Source of the DNA: Candidatus Levyibacteriota bacterium
GTDB lineage: Bacteria > Patescibacteriota > Microgenomatia > Levybacterales > UBA12049
Assembly (NCBI GenBank): GCA_030651475.1
Contig: JAUSEW010000028.1
Location: 1-34,040 of the forward strand
Direction of reading: 5' to 3'
DNA: 34,040 nucleotides
The notes under the pieces are model-generated. The model saw nothing but the letters and a program-made list of their open reading frames with translations, was not told the DNA's origin and ran no database searches. Shown here piece after piece: positions 26,552 to 34,040 of this stretch (positions are counted from its first letter, which is position 1; the number at the start of each line of letters is the position of its first letter). The position numbers were made by a program, and so were the translations under genes.

Positions 26552-27289
26552 ATGGAAGATGAAAAAACAATCATTATCCTGCACGGATGGGGACTAAACG
26601 CAGATAAATATAATGGTCTTGCAAAAATTCTAGCCTTAAAATATAAAGTTTTCACTCCGGATCTTCCGGGATTTGGAAAAAACCTTACAGATAAAGAACT
26701 GTATCTTATGGACTATGTAAATTTCCTTAAAGATTTTATTAAGGATAAAAAACTGAAAAATATCATCCTTCTTGGGCATTCTTTCGGCGGACGAATAATC
26801 GCTAAATTTCTCTCTATCTGTAACGCAAAAGAATACGGAATAAAAGGTGTAATTTTAACCGGAACTCCGCTTACGCAACGAAAATTGTCTTTAAGAAAAA
26901 TCATCGGGGCGTTAATGGCGAAGATGGGCAAAAACGTACTTGGTATTCTTCCAAAGTCAATGTCCCAAGGCTCCCAAGATTTTTTTAGGAAAATTGTGTA
27001 TACTATTATAGGAGAGTGGGATTACTACAAAGCCAACAAAATGCGCAAAACTTTTACCCATATTGTTTCTGAAAATTTAGAGACATATTTAGATAAAATT
27101 AAGGTACCGACACTTATCGTTTGGGGAGAAAACGACACAATCACGCCAATAAGCATTGGCATAAAAATACAAAAGTTAATTGCAAATTCAAAACTAATTA
27201 TTATTGGGAATGAAACTCATAAATTGCCTTATGCTAATCCGCAAATTTTTTCCCAAAAAATAATACCTTTTATTGACAAATTAAATTAA
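26552..27289 (+). CDS. Alpha/beta hydrolase
   Basis: 245 aa. Oxyanion region H-G-W-G (about 10-13), nucleophile elbow G-H-S-F-G-G (about 76-81, Ser nucleophile), acid in W-G-E-N-D-T-I-T-P (about 192) and catalytic His in N-E-T-H-K-L (about 220). No signal peptide, so it is cytoplasmic. The substrate is unknown. Its place between the M50 protease and a Mur-ligase-like gene, with 2- to 5-bp gaps, suggests a single transcript. Confidence 0.88.
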   Translation: MEDEKTIIILHGWGLNADKYNGLAKILALKYKVFTPDLPGFGKNLTDKELYLMDYVNFLKDFIKDKKLKNIILLGHSFGGRIIAKFLSICNAKEYGIKGVILTGTPLTQRKLSLRKIIGALMAKMGKNVLGILPKSMSQGSQDFFRKIVYTIIGEWDYYKANKMRKTFTHIVSENLETYLDKIKVPTLIVWGENDTITPISIGIKIQKLIANSKLIIIGNETHKLPYANPQIFSQKIIPFIDKLN

Positions 27290-27294
27290 GCTTT

Positions 27295-28935
27295 ATGCAA
27301 ATACTTTTTATCGCGTCCGAAATTTTTCTAATCGTCTGGGTTTTAAGAAACACTCTTTTTTGGATTAGCCTTTGGCAGGAAAAAGAATATCGTCTTGACA
27401 GGCTTTTGGTTCACCTTCAAGAAACTGTCGCCGGGAGAAATATACTATTTTCTTCCGTAAGTCTTCTAAAGAATTTCGCATTTCTTTTCTATCTCGTTTT
27501 AATTGTTAAACCAACGTTTCTTAATATCGAACCGTCCATTATTGCACGTTACAACATTTTCGTCGGCATACTGCTTCTCTACTCTTTTGGTCAAGCTTTA
27601 GTTGAAATTGCACCAAAGACTATTAAACGCCCCGTTTGGACATTAAAAATAATTCTTATTTTTCTTTTGACAATCTTAACATCTTGTTTCCTTTTCTTTT
27701 TTCTTTCGAGTTCTACTGATAAGTTTTTCTCTTTACTTTCTGTAGATAAATTCCTACCATCCATCGTAGCTTTATTCGTAGGGCTATTCGCTCTTCCTTC
27801 TTGGATTGCCAAAAAACAAGCTATCAAAAAAGCAACGCAAAAAATCCAAAACTCAAAAAAATTAATCCGTATCGGCATAACCGGAAGCTATGGAAAAGGC
27901 TCAACGAAAGAATATTTAGCAGCTATTCTCTCCCAGAAATTTAAAGTTTTGAAGACTTATGAAACTATCAATACTGCAATTGGAATCGCCAAAACTATAA
28001 ATTCAGGATTAACTGACGATACGCAAGTTTTTGTCGCGGAAATGGGCGCCTACAAAAAAGGCGAAATTAAGGAGCTTTGCGAAATTGTCAGACCCAAAAT
28101 CGGAATTCTCACCTCCGTCATCGAACAGCATGCTTCTCTTTTCGGAGGCCTTGCAAAAACAAAATCCGCAAAATATGAACTTATCGAATCTTTGCCGCAA
28201 GACGGACTCGCGCTTTTCAACGCCAATAACGTAAACACCTTTGAGCTGTATAAAAAAGCTAAGGTTAGAAAAATTTTATATTTCGCATATTATGGCAATA
28301 AAGAAAAAATTAACGCCGATATAGTTGCTAGTAATATAAAAATGGGAAAATTCGATATCAGTTTTGATGTCAACGTAAAGGGAAAAAGAAAAACAAATTT
28401 TCCGGTAAAGGTAAATCTTTTGGGGGGATATAACGCGGAAAATATTTTGCCTGCGATCTTTTTGGGACTGGAACTCGGGATGGACAAAAACGAAATTCAA
28501 AAAGGACTTTCTGAAATTCGCCCCATCAAAAAAACCATGCAGCCGTTTCTAAGCACCGGTAAAACGGTAATCGTGGATGATACGTTTAACTCGAATCCTC
28601 AAGCTGTTCTTGCGGCTTTATCTTATATGAAAATTTACAAAGGAAAAAAAGTCTTGGTTCTATCTCCCATCATTGAACTTGGGAAAAATGCCCGCCAAAT
28701 ACATTACGATTTAGCCAAAGAAATAGGCAAAACCTGTGATATTCTATTTCTAACCAATATGAATTTTTATGAAGATATGAAAAAAGGAATTGGCGAAAAT
28801 TGTAAGCTGCTTATTCAAACTCCGCAGGAAATATCCGTATACATAACCAAACTTGGCGAAGACGACATCGTACTTTTGGAAGGAAAAGAAGCAGGCAAAA
28901 TCTTAAACTTTATTGCTTATGAAAAGACCAATTAA
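27295..28935 (+). CDS. Mur-ligase-family enzyme fused to a membrane domain (MurF-like)
   Basis: 546 aa. Residues 1-170 hold five to six membrane segments, absent from classical Mur ligases. The Mur ligase ATPase follows: P-loop I-T-G-S-Y-G-K-G-S-T (about 194-203), then V-A-E-M-G-A-Y-K-K-G-E-I, the MurF-like E-M-G-A block, and a C-terminal domain with V-D-D-T-F-N-S-N-P (about 424). The P-loop mixes MurF (G-S-x-G-K) with folylpolyglutamate synthetase style (G-K-G-S). It probably joins an amino acid or peptide to a lipid-linked or wall precursor at the membrane. The FemAB gene downstream supports a wall-peptide role. Confidence 0.8.
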   Translation: MQILFIASEIFLIVWVLRNTLFWISLWQEKEYRLDRLLVHLQETVAGRNILFSSVSLLKNFAFLFYLVLIVKPTFLNIEPSIIARYNIFVGILLLYSFGQALVEIAPKTIKRPVWTLKIILIFLLTILTSCFLFFFLSSSTDKFFSLLSVDKFLPSIVALFVGLFALPSWIAKKQAIKKATQKIQNSKKLIRIGITGSYGKGSTKEYLAAILSQKFKVLKTYETINTAIGIAKTINSGLTDDTQVFVAEMGAYKKGEIKELCEIVRPKIGILTSVIEQHASLFGGLAKTKSAKYELIESLPQDGLALFNANNVNTFELYKKAKVRKILYFAYYGNKEKINADIVASNIKMGKFDISFDVNVKGKRKTNFPVKVNLLGGYNAENILPAIFLGLELGMDKNEIQKGLSEIRPIKKTMQPFLSTGKTVIVDDTFNSNPQAVLAALSYMKIYKGKKVLVLSPIIELGKNARQIHYDLAKEIGKTCDILFLTNMNFYEDMKKGIGENCKLLIQTPQEISVYITKLGEDDIVLLEGKEAGKILNFIAYEKTN

Positions 28936-30103
28936 TCCTAATATTTCTCCGAATCTGGAAAACGTTGATCTCGCAAATGCTTTCAAAATGATTTTTTCTC
29001 CCTCCTCTATTTTGCAAGGATCTTATATCAAAAAAGTGGAAACATGGTTTGCCAAAAATTTTAATGCTCAATATGCTTTCACATTTGCCGCGGCACGCCA
29101 AGCCGAATATGCAGTTCTTAAGGCAAGTGGTGTTTCGAAAAACGACGAGGTTTTGGTTCAGGCATTTACTTGTTCTGCCGTAGCTGAACCGATAATTGCC
29201 CTTGGAGCAAAACCTATTTATGTGGATATAGACCAACAAACTCTTTCAATGAACCCTCTCGATGCCGAAAAAAAGATAGGTAAAAAAACAAAAGCTGTAA
29301 TTTTGCAGCATACCTTTGGCATTCCGGGAGATATTGAGGGAATAGGAAAACTTGCTAAGGAAAAAAATCTTTTGCTAATTGAGGATTGCGCCCATATTAT
29401 TGGCGGAGACTACAAAGATAAAAAACTGGGGACTTTTTCCGATGCGGCAATTTTTAGTTTCGGCAGAGATAAAGCGATATCCTCTGTTTTTGGCGGCGCA
29501 GTCATCACTAACAATAAAAATCTTGGAGAAAAAATCAAAAAAATCCAAAATCTAGCGCCACATCCATCTACCAATTGGACATATCAACAACTTTTCCATC
29601 CCATTCTGACCTCTATTGTTCTTTATCTTTTTTCTCTTAATGAAATTTTGGGTAAATTATCTATTTTTATTTTTAGAAGAATTGGATTAATCATAAAACC
29701 CGACATGGCAGTTTTGCCGCAAAAATATCCAAATTCCCTTGCTTTCCTGGCTTTCTCCCAACTTACTCGTATTGCCGAATTTAACAAGAGGCGTCTCGCG
29801 GCCTTCAAGATTTATAAAAAAGAACTTATCAATCTTAATCTGAACCTTCCAACGAAAGATTATTTCTATTTAAGAGTTCCTATTCTCGTTGAAAACAAAG
29901 ACAGACTTTTTTCATATTTCAAAAAACGCAACATATATTTAGGAGATTGGTACAGCAATATAATCGATCCCAAAAGCGTGGGTTCTTGTCCGAATACGGA
30001 AAACATTGCCAAAAAAATAGTTAATCTCCCTTCCTATCCAACCCTTTCCCAAAAAGAAGTACTAAAAGTAGTAGCATTGTTAAAAGATTACTGTAGGGGT
30101 TAA
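28919..30103 (+). CDS. DegT/DnrJ/EryC1/StrS-type PLP-dependent enzyme
   Basis: 394 aa from the ATG at 28919 (M-K-R-P-I-N-P-N); a TTG two codons earlier is rejected. PLP-fold landmarks: A-F-T-C-S-A-V-A-E-P-I, I-E-D-C-A-H (about 159-164, cofactor-binding Asp) and F-S-F-G-R-D-K (about 181-187, likely Schiff-base Lys). The usual Lys-to-GEGG spacing holds only as a V-F-G-G-A variant. Such enzymes make amino sugars, but the set of partners here (Mur ligase, FemAB) also fits a role in wall or surface glycan chemistry. It overlaps the Mur-ligase gene by 17 bp, a tight operon. The stop lies inside a TAGGGG...CCCCTA hairpin. Confidence 0.82.
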   Translation: MKRPINPNISPNLENVDLANAFKMIFSPSSILQGSYIKKVETWFAKNFNAQYAFTFAAARQAEYAVLKASGVSKNDEVLVQAFTCSAVAEPIIALGAKPIYVDIDQQTLSMNPLDAEKKIGKKTKAVILQHTFGIPGDIEGIGKLAKEKNLLLIEDCAHIIGGDYKDKKLGTFSDAAIFSFGRDKAISSVFGGAVITNNKNLGEKIKKIQNLAPHPSTNWTYQQLFHPILTSIVLYLFSLNEILGKLSIFIFRRIGLIIKPDMAVLPQKYPNSLAFLAFSQLTRIAEFNKRRLAAFKIYKKELINLNLNLPTKDYFYLRVPILVENKDRLFSYFKKRNIYLGDWYSNIIDPKSVGSCPNTENIAKKIVNLPSYPTLSQKEVLKVVALLKDYCRG

Positions 30104-30111
30104 ACCCCTAA
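30094..30111. repeat. TAGGGGTTAAACCCCTA hairpin at the DegT gene stop
   Basis: A 6-bp perfect stem straddles the TAA at 30101-30103. The FemAB start is 10 bp further on. There is no T tract, so this is more likely a dispersed palindrome than a terminator. Confidence 0.55.
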
Positions 30112-30120
30112 AGCATAGCT

Positions 30121-31137
30121 ATGGAAACTAGAGAAATAACTAATAAAAATGTTTGGGAAAAGTTTAATTTATCTTTTCCCAATCCTTCTTACTTCCAATC
30201 TTGGTATTGGGGGGAAGTGCAAAAAGCAACCGGTGTTGAAACCCAAAGGCTGGGATTTTTTGACGGGAAAAAACTTATCGGAATTGCCCAAGTTTTCGAT
30301 ATCAAAGCCAAAAGAGGCCACTTTCTTTATGTCCGGCAAGGGCCTGTGCTTTCGGATTGGAACAAGAAAAATGCAAATTTCGTTTTGGACGAATTAAAAA
30401 ATTTGGCCAAAGAAAAAAATGCTTCCTTCATAAGAATAAGCCCCCTTCTTTCCTTGGGAAATTATGAATCTTTGGGTCTCAGAAATTTCGGATTAAGATT
30501 CTCTCCGACGCATAATCTTGACGCGGAAAATAGATGGGTTTTGGATCTTACTCCAAACGAAGATGAGCTTTTGCAAGCCATGAGAAAAACAACCAGATAT
30601 CTAATACGGCATGCGCCAGACGAAAATATCAAAGTTACGGTTTCGGAAAACGAAAAAGATTTGGATAAATTTCTTTCCATATACGCTGACACTGCTAAAA
30701 ACAAACATTTTGTTCCCCACTCCCAACTGAAAGAAGAGTTTGCGGTCTTTTCCAAAGAAAAAAAAGCTAAACTTTATTTGGCTTTCCAAAAAAAAGAGAT
30801 ATTAGCCGGTGCATTTATCGTTTATTACGGCAATGAGGCAATTTATCGTCACGGCGCCACAACCAATATTGGCAGGAAAACATCTGCTTCCTATATCGCT
30901 CAATGGCAAGCGATAAAAGACGCGAAACAGGCAGGGCTCAAACAATACAATTTCTGGGGAATAGCGCCGACTGATAATCCGAAACATCCTTGGCAAGGCT
31001 TATCTTTATTTAAGAAAGGCTTCGGAGGCAGACAAATGGATTTCCTCCACGCAATGGATTTGCCGATAAAATGGAACTACTGGATTACTTTCGCAATAGA
31101 TTATCTGACAATGGTTAAAAAAGGCTACAAAAGCTAA
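30121..31137 (+). CDS. FemAB/FemX-family peptidyltransferase
   Basis: 338 aa. Two GNAT-like halves. Landmarks: F-Q-S-W-Y-W-G (about 22-28), Y-V-R-Q-G-P-V (about 64-70), A-M-R-K-T-T-R-Y-L-I-R (about 150-160) and Y-N-F-W-G-I (about 279-284). The family transfers amino acids from aminoacyl-tRNA to the stem peptide of lipid II to build interpeptide bridges, or to other acceptors. It is soluble or peripheral. With the Mur-ligase-like and DegT genes it forms a probable envelope peptide pathway. It ends the operon; a promoter for the dockerin gene follows. Confidence 0.87.
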   Translation: METREITNKNVWEKFNLSFPNPSYFQSWYWGEVQKATGVETQRLGFFDGKKLIGIAQVFDIKAKRGHFLYVRQGPVLSDWNKKNANFVLDELKNLAKEKNASFIRISPLLSLGNYESLGLRNFGLRFSPTHNLDAENRWVLDLTPNEDELLQAMRKTTRYLIRHAPDENIKVTVSENEKDLDKFLSIYADTAKNKHFVPHSQLKEEFAVFSKEKKAKLYLAFQKKEILAGAFIVYYGNEAIYRHGATTNIGRKTSASYIAQWQAIKDAKQAGLKQYNFWGIAPTDNPKHPWQGLSLFKKGFGGRQMDFLHAMDLPIKWNYWITFAIDYLTMVKKGYKS

Positions 31138-31146
31138 ATTTTGCTA

Positions 31147-31200
31147 TTGACAAAAGCTTCGATTTCTTCTACTCTAAACTAAATCCCGATTTAATCGGGA
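31147..31200 (+). promoter_or_regulatory. Promoter and 5' UTR hairpin of the dockerin gene
   Basis: TTGACA (31147-31152), 17 nt, TACTCT (31170-31175). The short leader then has TCCCGAT-TTA-ATCGGGA (31184-31200) before the ATG at 31207. The hairpin could hide or expose the start, or may only be a dispersed palindrome. Confidence 0.6.
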
Positions 31201-31206
31201 AAGTTT

Positions 31207-32193
31207 ATGGGTTCTATAAAAAACGCCTTCAAATTTATATTCTCTCCTACTGCTTCCAGAACCACGAGTATCTTGGTAATTCTTGTAATTGCCGCCGCAG
31301 TTCCTCTGACTGTTTTGGTCTCCCAAAAACAGCAAGAACTCCGCCAACACGCGCAAAGCACGCAACAAGTTTCGGTTTCGATACAAGAATGTAAACCTCC
31401 ATTCAATGTGTTTGTTGGCAAATATTGTTCTGCTGACCTTGCGCTTCAAAACGTGCAGAATGATCCAGAGAACTTTAATTTAAAAGTTGTTGAGTCGTCT
31501 AACGCTATCCTCCCCGAAGATTTAACGCTTTGCAACAACGGGAAGGATCCTGTTTACTATGTTTACGAAAAAGGTAAAGCTGGTAATCCGTGCACCGCTA
31601 CCGATCCTGCAAGTCGTCAGCAATTCCCTGGAATCTGTAATGACAGAGGAAACTGCGACGGCACCATTACGCTTCTACCTACTCCTAATCCGCCTATCGT
31701 AGGTGACTATCCTACTTCTACTCCTACCCCTACTCCATCTTTACAACGGTGTGATTCTGCTGACGGATCCGTACGAACAGATGGCGCTAATCAATATGTG
31801 TGTTCAAGTCAACCGCCTCCAGCAGAAAGTAATTGCCAATCGACCCCTAGCTTCAGTTGCGTAAACCCTTCTGATGGATGTTATATCTGTCCTGTTACAA
31901 GTACCACTCGAACCTCTCCCCCTCCGCCGCCAACCTCTACTCCTGCTCCCGCCGCCTCAGCCGGTCAAGCCGCCCCACCACCAACCACTCCTTCAGGCTG
32001 TCCTCTTAAATCAAAAGGTGATGCAAATTGCGATGGAAAGGTTAATATTCTTGACTACAATATCTTGAGAGATGAATTCACTCATAAGCTTCAGACGAGA
32101 ACAGCAGACTTTAATAGTAATAATGTAATTGACGATCTAGATCTTAGTATATGGAAAAACTCCATGCAGGATTCGAACATACAACATTATTGA
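31207..32193 (+). CDS. Surface-anchored Cys-rich dockerin protein
   Basis: 328 aa. N-terminal membrane segment (about 17-36) followed by Q-K-Q-Q-E-L-R-Q-H-A, then a Cys-containing domain (about 60-160), a Pro/Thr linker, a small C-x7-C-x6-C-x2-C module (about 204-222), a second Pro-rich linker and a C-terminal type-I dockerin-like pair of EF-hand repeats (about 268-322: G-D-A-N-C-D-G-K-V-N-I-L-D and A-D-F-N-S-N-N-V-I-D-D). Dockerins bind cohesin domains with calcium; a cohesin-like protein is encoded next door. It probably displays a Ca-dependent surface assembly module. Confidence 0.8.
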   Translation: MGSIKNAFKFIFSPTASRTTSILVILVIAAAVPLTVLVSQKQQELRQHAQSTQQVSVSIQECKPPFNVFVGKYCSADLALQNVQNDPENFNLKVVESSNAILPEDLTLCNNGKDPVYYVYEKGKAGNPCTATDPASRQQFPGICNDRGNCDGTITLLPTPNPPIVGDYPTSTPTPTPSLQRCDSADGSVRTDGANQYVCSSQPPPAESNCQSTPSFSCVNPSDGCYICPVTSTTRTSPPPPPTSTPAPAASAGQAAPPPTTPSGCPLKSKGDANCDGKVNILDYNILRDEFTHKLQTRTADFNSNNVIDDLDLSIWKNSMQDSNIQHY

Positions 32194-32218
32194 TATTGAC
32201 AATGAAATACCCTAGAAC
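32190..32218 (+). promoter_or_regulatory. Leaderless promoter of the cohesin-dockerin gene
   Basis: TTGATA (32190-32195), 17 nt, TAGAAC (32213-32218), 6 nt to the ATG at 32225. The -35 overlaps the end of the preceding gene. Confidence 0.6.
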
Positions 32219-32224
32219 ATAACT

Positions 32225-33748
32225 ATGTTAGGAATTTTAAATAAATACAAATTGTTAGCCGTACTTGCTGTTGCTATTCTTGCCATTGCAATTCCAGTAA
32301 CCATCATCCAAGTTCAAAAACAGCAAGAGATAAGACAAAGAGCATCGACATCCGCAGTCTCTTTGCAGTTTGTTCCCAATACGATCACAAAATCTATAAA
32401 CGATAGTTTTTCTGTTGATATTAATTTGATAAACACTGATTCGCCAAAGGACATCTCTGCGGTTGATGTAACTATTAATTATAATTCTATTCTTGGGCTA
32501 GTTGGAGTCTTCCAGCCTGCCCCAGGGTTTGACGCCGTAGTCAACGAGACAACAGCCTCCTCCATACACTATATTGGTACTGCTCCCAACGATTCACATA
32601 ATAACGGAGCAGCTATTAAGCTGGGCAGCTTAACATTTAAAGGAAACAGTGCCGGCGCAGGAAACGTTTCGTTTGGCAATATTTTGGTTACCGCATCTGG
32701 AGTTTCCGACGCGCTCGCAATTGATACTAGCAATAACAATACTGGAACTTATACTATTACATCCGGCGCTGCTGGTTCCGCCCCAGCTTCCGCTCCACCC
32801 GCAGCGATAAAGTACGACCAACAGTGCATACTTAACGTCACCAGCGCACACTGCGGTGAGCAACCCACCTCTGATTGCATTCAGCAATACAGTAATGATT
32901 CTAGTTGTAAAATTTCATCTACTGCTACATCTGGCACAGTCGCGGCTCCGGGTTCTACTCAATGCACGGCAAATGGAAATTGGTGTAGCGGAGTTACTCC
33001 TGTTGGAAAAGGAAATTGCACGCCAGCCCCTGGATTTTCTTGTAATAATTCCTTCGACCTTTGCTGGCATTGTGATGTTCTCGCCCCTACTCCAGGACAG
33101 GCGTCAACTTCATCTAGTCCTGGCGGTGGCAGAAGTAGCGGCGGAAACGGTGCCTCCAGTTCTTACAGGATTGAACCAACATCTGTCCCTTCGGGCTATG
33201 TAACATTGTATTTTAATGTTACTCTACCCGGATTTTTTTCCACCTTGTCTACCGCGCCCATAACAGTTACTCTGATTCAAGGTAGCTCACCCGTACGTGA
33301 ATTTCCTAATATTTCACTTACTACGCGCCAGCCTAATGGTAACGTATTTACCGGAGATAGCGGAACAAAAATAAGAGCTTCTGACATAACATCCGGTCAA
33401 GACTACTATGTAGAAGTAAAAGCGCAATCCTACCAAAAAAAGATAATTACAGGTGGTGAACAAAAAAATCTTCAAGGGCTTAGAGCTTTAGGAAACAACT
33501 ACTCGTTACCTGCGATAACATTACTTTCCGGAGATATAAATGATGATGGGGATATCGGTGGGGCTGATTTGGGCATAATAATTGCGTGTTTTGGAAATAA
33601 AAATGTTCTTACTGATTCTGCTGGCCGAAATACTGAATGTGCTAGCAAAAGATCAAACCTAAAATTTGACGCGGACATAAATAAAGACGGAAAAGTGGCT
33701 GGTGACGATATTAATCTTTGGGCAAGAGGATCAAACGGCGTCTTGTAA
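32225..33748 (+). CDS. Surface protein with cohesin-like and dockerin domains
   Basis: 507 aa. Membrane segment (about 10-28) followed by Q-K-Q-Q-E-I-R-Q-R-A, the same anchor as in 31207-32193. A cohesin-like beta sandwich follows (about 40-180, S-V-D-I-N-L-I-N-T, then V-D-V-T-I-N-Y-N, ending Y-T-I-T), then a Cys-rich part with the shared C-x7-C-x6-C-x2-C module (about 264-285), a Gly/Ser linker, a second beta domain (about 313-430) and a C-terminal dockerin (about 437-500, G-D-I-N-D-D-G-D-I-G and A-D-I-N-K-D-G-K-V-A-G-D-D). One chain carries both halves of a cohesin-dockerin interaction, so self-assembly or chaining with its neighbour is possible. Confidence 0.78.
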   Translation: MLGILNKYKLLAVLAVAILAIAIPVTIIQVQKQQEIRQRASTSAVSLQFVPNTITKSINDSFSVDINLINTDSPKDISAVDVTINYNSILGLVGVFQPAPGFDAVVNETTASSIHYIGTAPNDSHNNGAAIKLGSLTFKGNSAGAGNVSFGNILVTASGVSDALAIDTSNNNTGTYTITSGAAGSAPASAPPAAIKYDQQCILNVTSAHCGEQPTSDCIQQYSNDSSCKISSTATSGTVAAPGSTQCTANGNWCSGVTPVGKGNCTPAPGFSCNNSFDLCWHCDVLAPTPGQASTSSSPGGGRSSGGNGASSSYRIEPTSVPSGYVTLYFNVTLPGFFSTLSTAPITVTLIQGSSPVREFPNISLTTRQPNGNVFTGDSGTKIRASDITSGQDYYVEVKAQSYQKKIITGGEQKNLQGLRALGNNYSLPAITLLSGDINDDGDIGGADLGIIIACFGNKNVLTDSAGRNTECASKRSNLKFDADINKDGKVAGDDINLWARGSNGVL

Positions 33749-33777
33749 TTGACAATCATTAATAGATAGAGAATAAT
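33749..33777 (+). promoter_or_regulatory. Leaderless promoter of the last gene
   Basis: TTGACA (33749-33754), 17 nt, AATAAT (33772-33777), 6 nt to the ATG at 33784. Confidence 0.65.
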
Positions 33778-33783
33778 AATTCT

Positions 33784-34040
33784 ATGTCCAACAGAACTTT
33801 AATTCTTATAATTGCGCTTATTCTTATAACCGTAGGGCTTTTGTGGATGGCGCTCAAAAATAGCCCTGTTCCTCCTCCTGCCAAAACTGTGCCAACTGTA
33901 ATGCCGGTTCTTCCGCAGACAAGTATTTTATTCGGAGATTTATCAGCTGTTCTTTCAACCACTTCTGCCAAAACCTATTCTCTGCCAATTAAAATTTCAA
34001 CAGTCAATAATAAAGTAACTGTAGTTCAGCTTGAGCTTTC
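33784..34040 (+). CDS. Membrane-anchored protein, 5' part (cut by window edge), possibly cohesin-like
   Basis: 85 codons are visible. Membrane segment (about 6-23, L-I-L-I-I-A-L-I-L), Pro-rich linker, then the start of a beta domain (S-L-P-I-K-I-S-T-V-N-N-K-V-T-V-V) that resembles the first strands of a cohesin-like fold. It is the third gene in a row for a surface protein. It lacks the Q-K-Q-Q-E anchor of the two upstream. The rest is outside the window. Confidence 0.65.
   Translation, partial: MSNRTLILIIALILITVGLLWMALKNSPVPPPAKTVPTVMPVLPQTSILFGDLSAVLSTTSAKTYSLPIKISTVNNKVTVVQLEL

Noticed and set aside
32160-32190. GGATTCGAAC, resembling a tRNA T-arm on the minus strand
   Set aside because: No cloverleaf or acceptor stem can be formed around it, and it lies inside the dockerin coding sequence. 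No tRNA gene was recognised in the window.

Overview
This is a chromosomal segment of a small-genome Candidate Phyla Radiation bacterium, most likely Microgenomates (OP11). The evidence is a 16S rRNA 5' part that departs from the universal 515F and 27F primer sites and matches the EUB338-III probe site exactly, low G+C, many CPR-type membrane-anchored proteins (DUF5667-like, cohesin/dockerin, PaaX/Cas2-like), and short repeat peptides inserted in frame into conserved proteins. The assignment is inferred from sequence character; no database search was possible.

Layout. 1-517: 5' part of 16S rRNA (minus). 829-6182 (minus): an accessory tract in which four gene modules lie between five copies of the 3' end of a TrmH/SpoU methyltransferase gene; the intact gene is at 5649-6182. 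6215-9785: DUF5667-like coiled-coil protein, small membrane protein, topA. 9875-12780: HTH protein (paralog of the one beside trmH), dprA, PaaX/Cas2-like regulator. 12915-18136 (minus): the cell-shape cluster mreB-mreC-mreD-mrdA, interrupted by two single-gene insertions. 18326-23557 (plus): unknown gene, O-antigen-ligase-like/TPR membrane protein, lycopene-cyclase-like membrane protein, def-fmt. 23566-25516 (minus): unknown gene and a multi-winged-helix protein. 25594-25827: rpmB, divergent from a plus-strand run (25878-31137) of M50 protease, alpha/beta hydrolase, membrane-anchored Mur ligase, DegT-type enzyme and FemAB transferase, probably a cell-envelope cluster. 31207-34040: secreted dockerin and cohesin proteins.

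The main novelty is a set of signs that accessory genes enter this genome as small modules at the 3' ends of conserved genes. (1) Partial copies of the trmH 3' end separate successive accessory genes; the long copies differ from the live gene almost only at synonymous sites, so each was once part of a working gene. (2) Three insertions begin at the stop codon of the preceding gene or fragment with a shared motif (TAGTTTT..CTTGAC) that carries the promoter, hold one small gene, and end in a 36-bp quasi-palindrome (GACAACT, GGCGATCGC, AGTTGTC) present four times, plus a decayed fifth. (3) A 21-bp repeat flanks another singleton gene. No recombinase or transposase is recognisable in the window.

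Expression signals also stand out. At least seven genes have a -10 hexamer exactly 6 nt before the start codon, which predicts leaderless mRNAs; Shine-Dalgarno sequences are rare.
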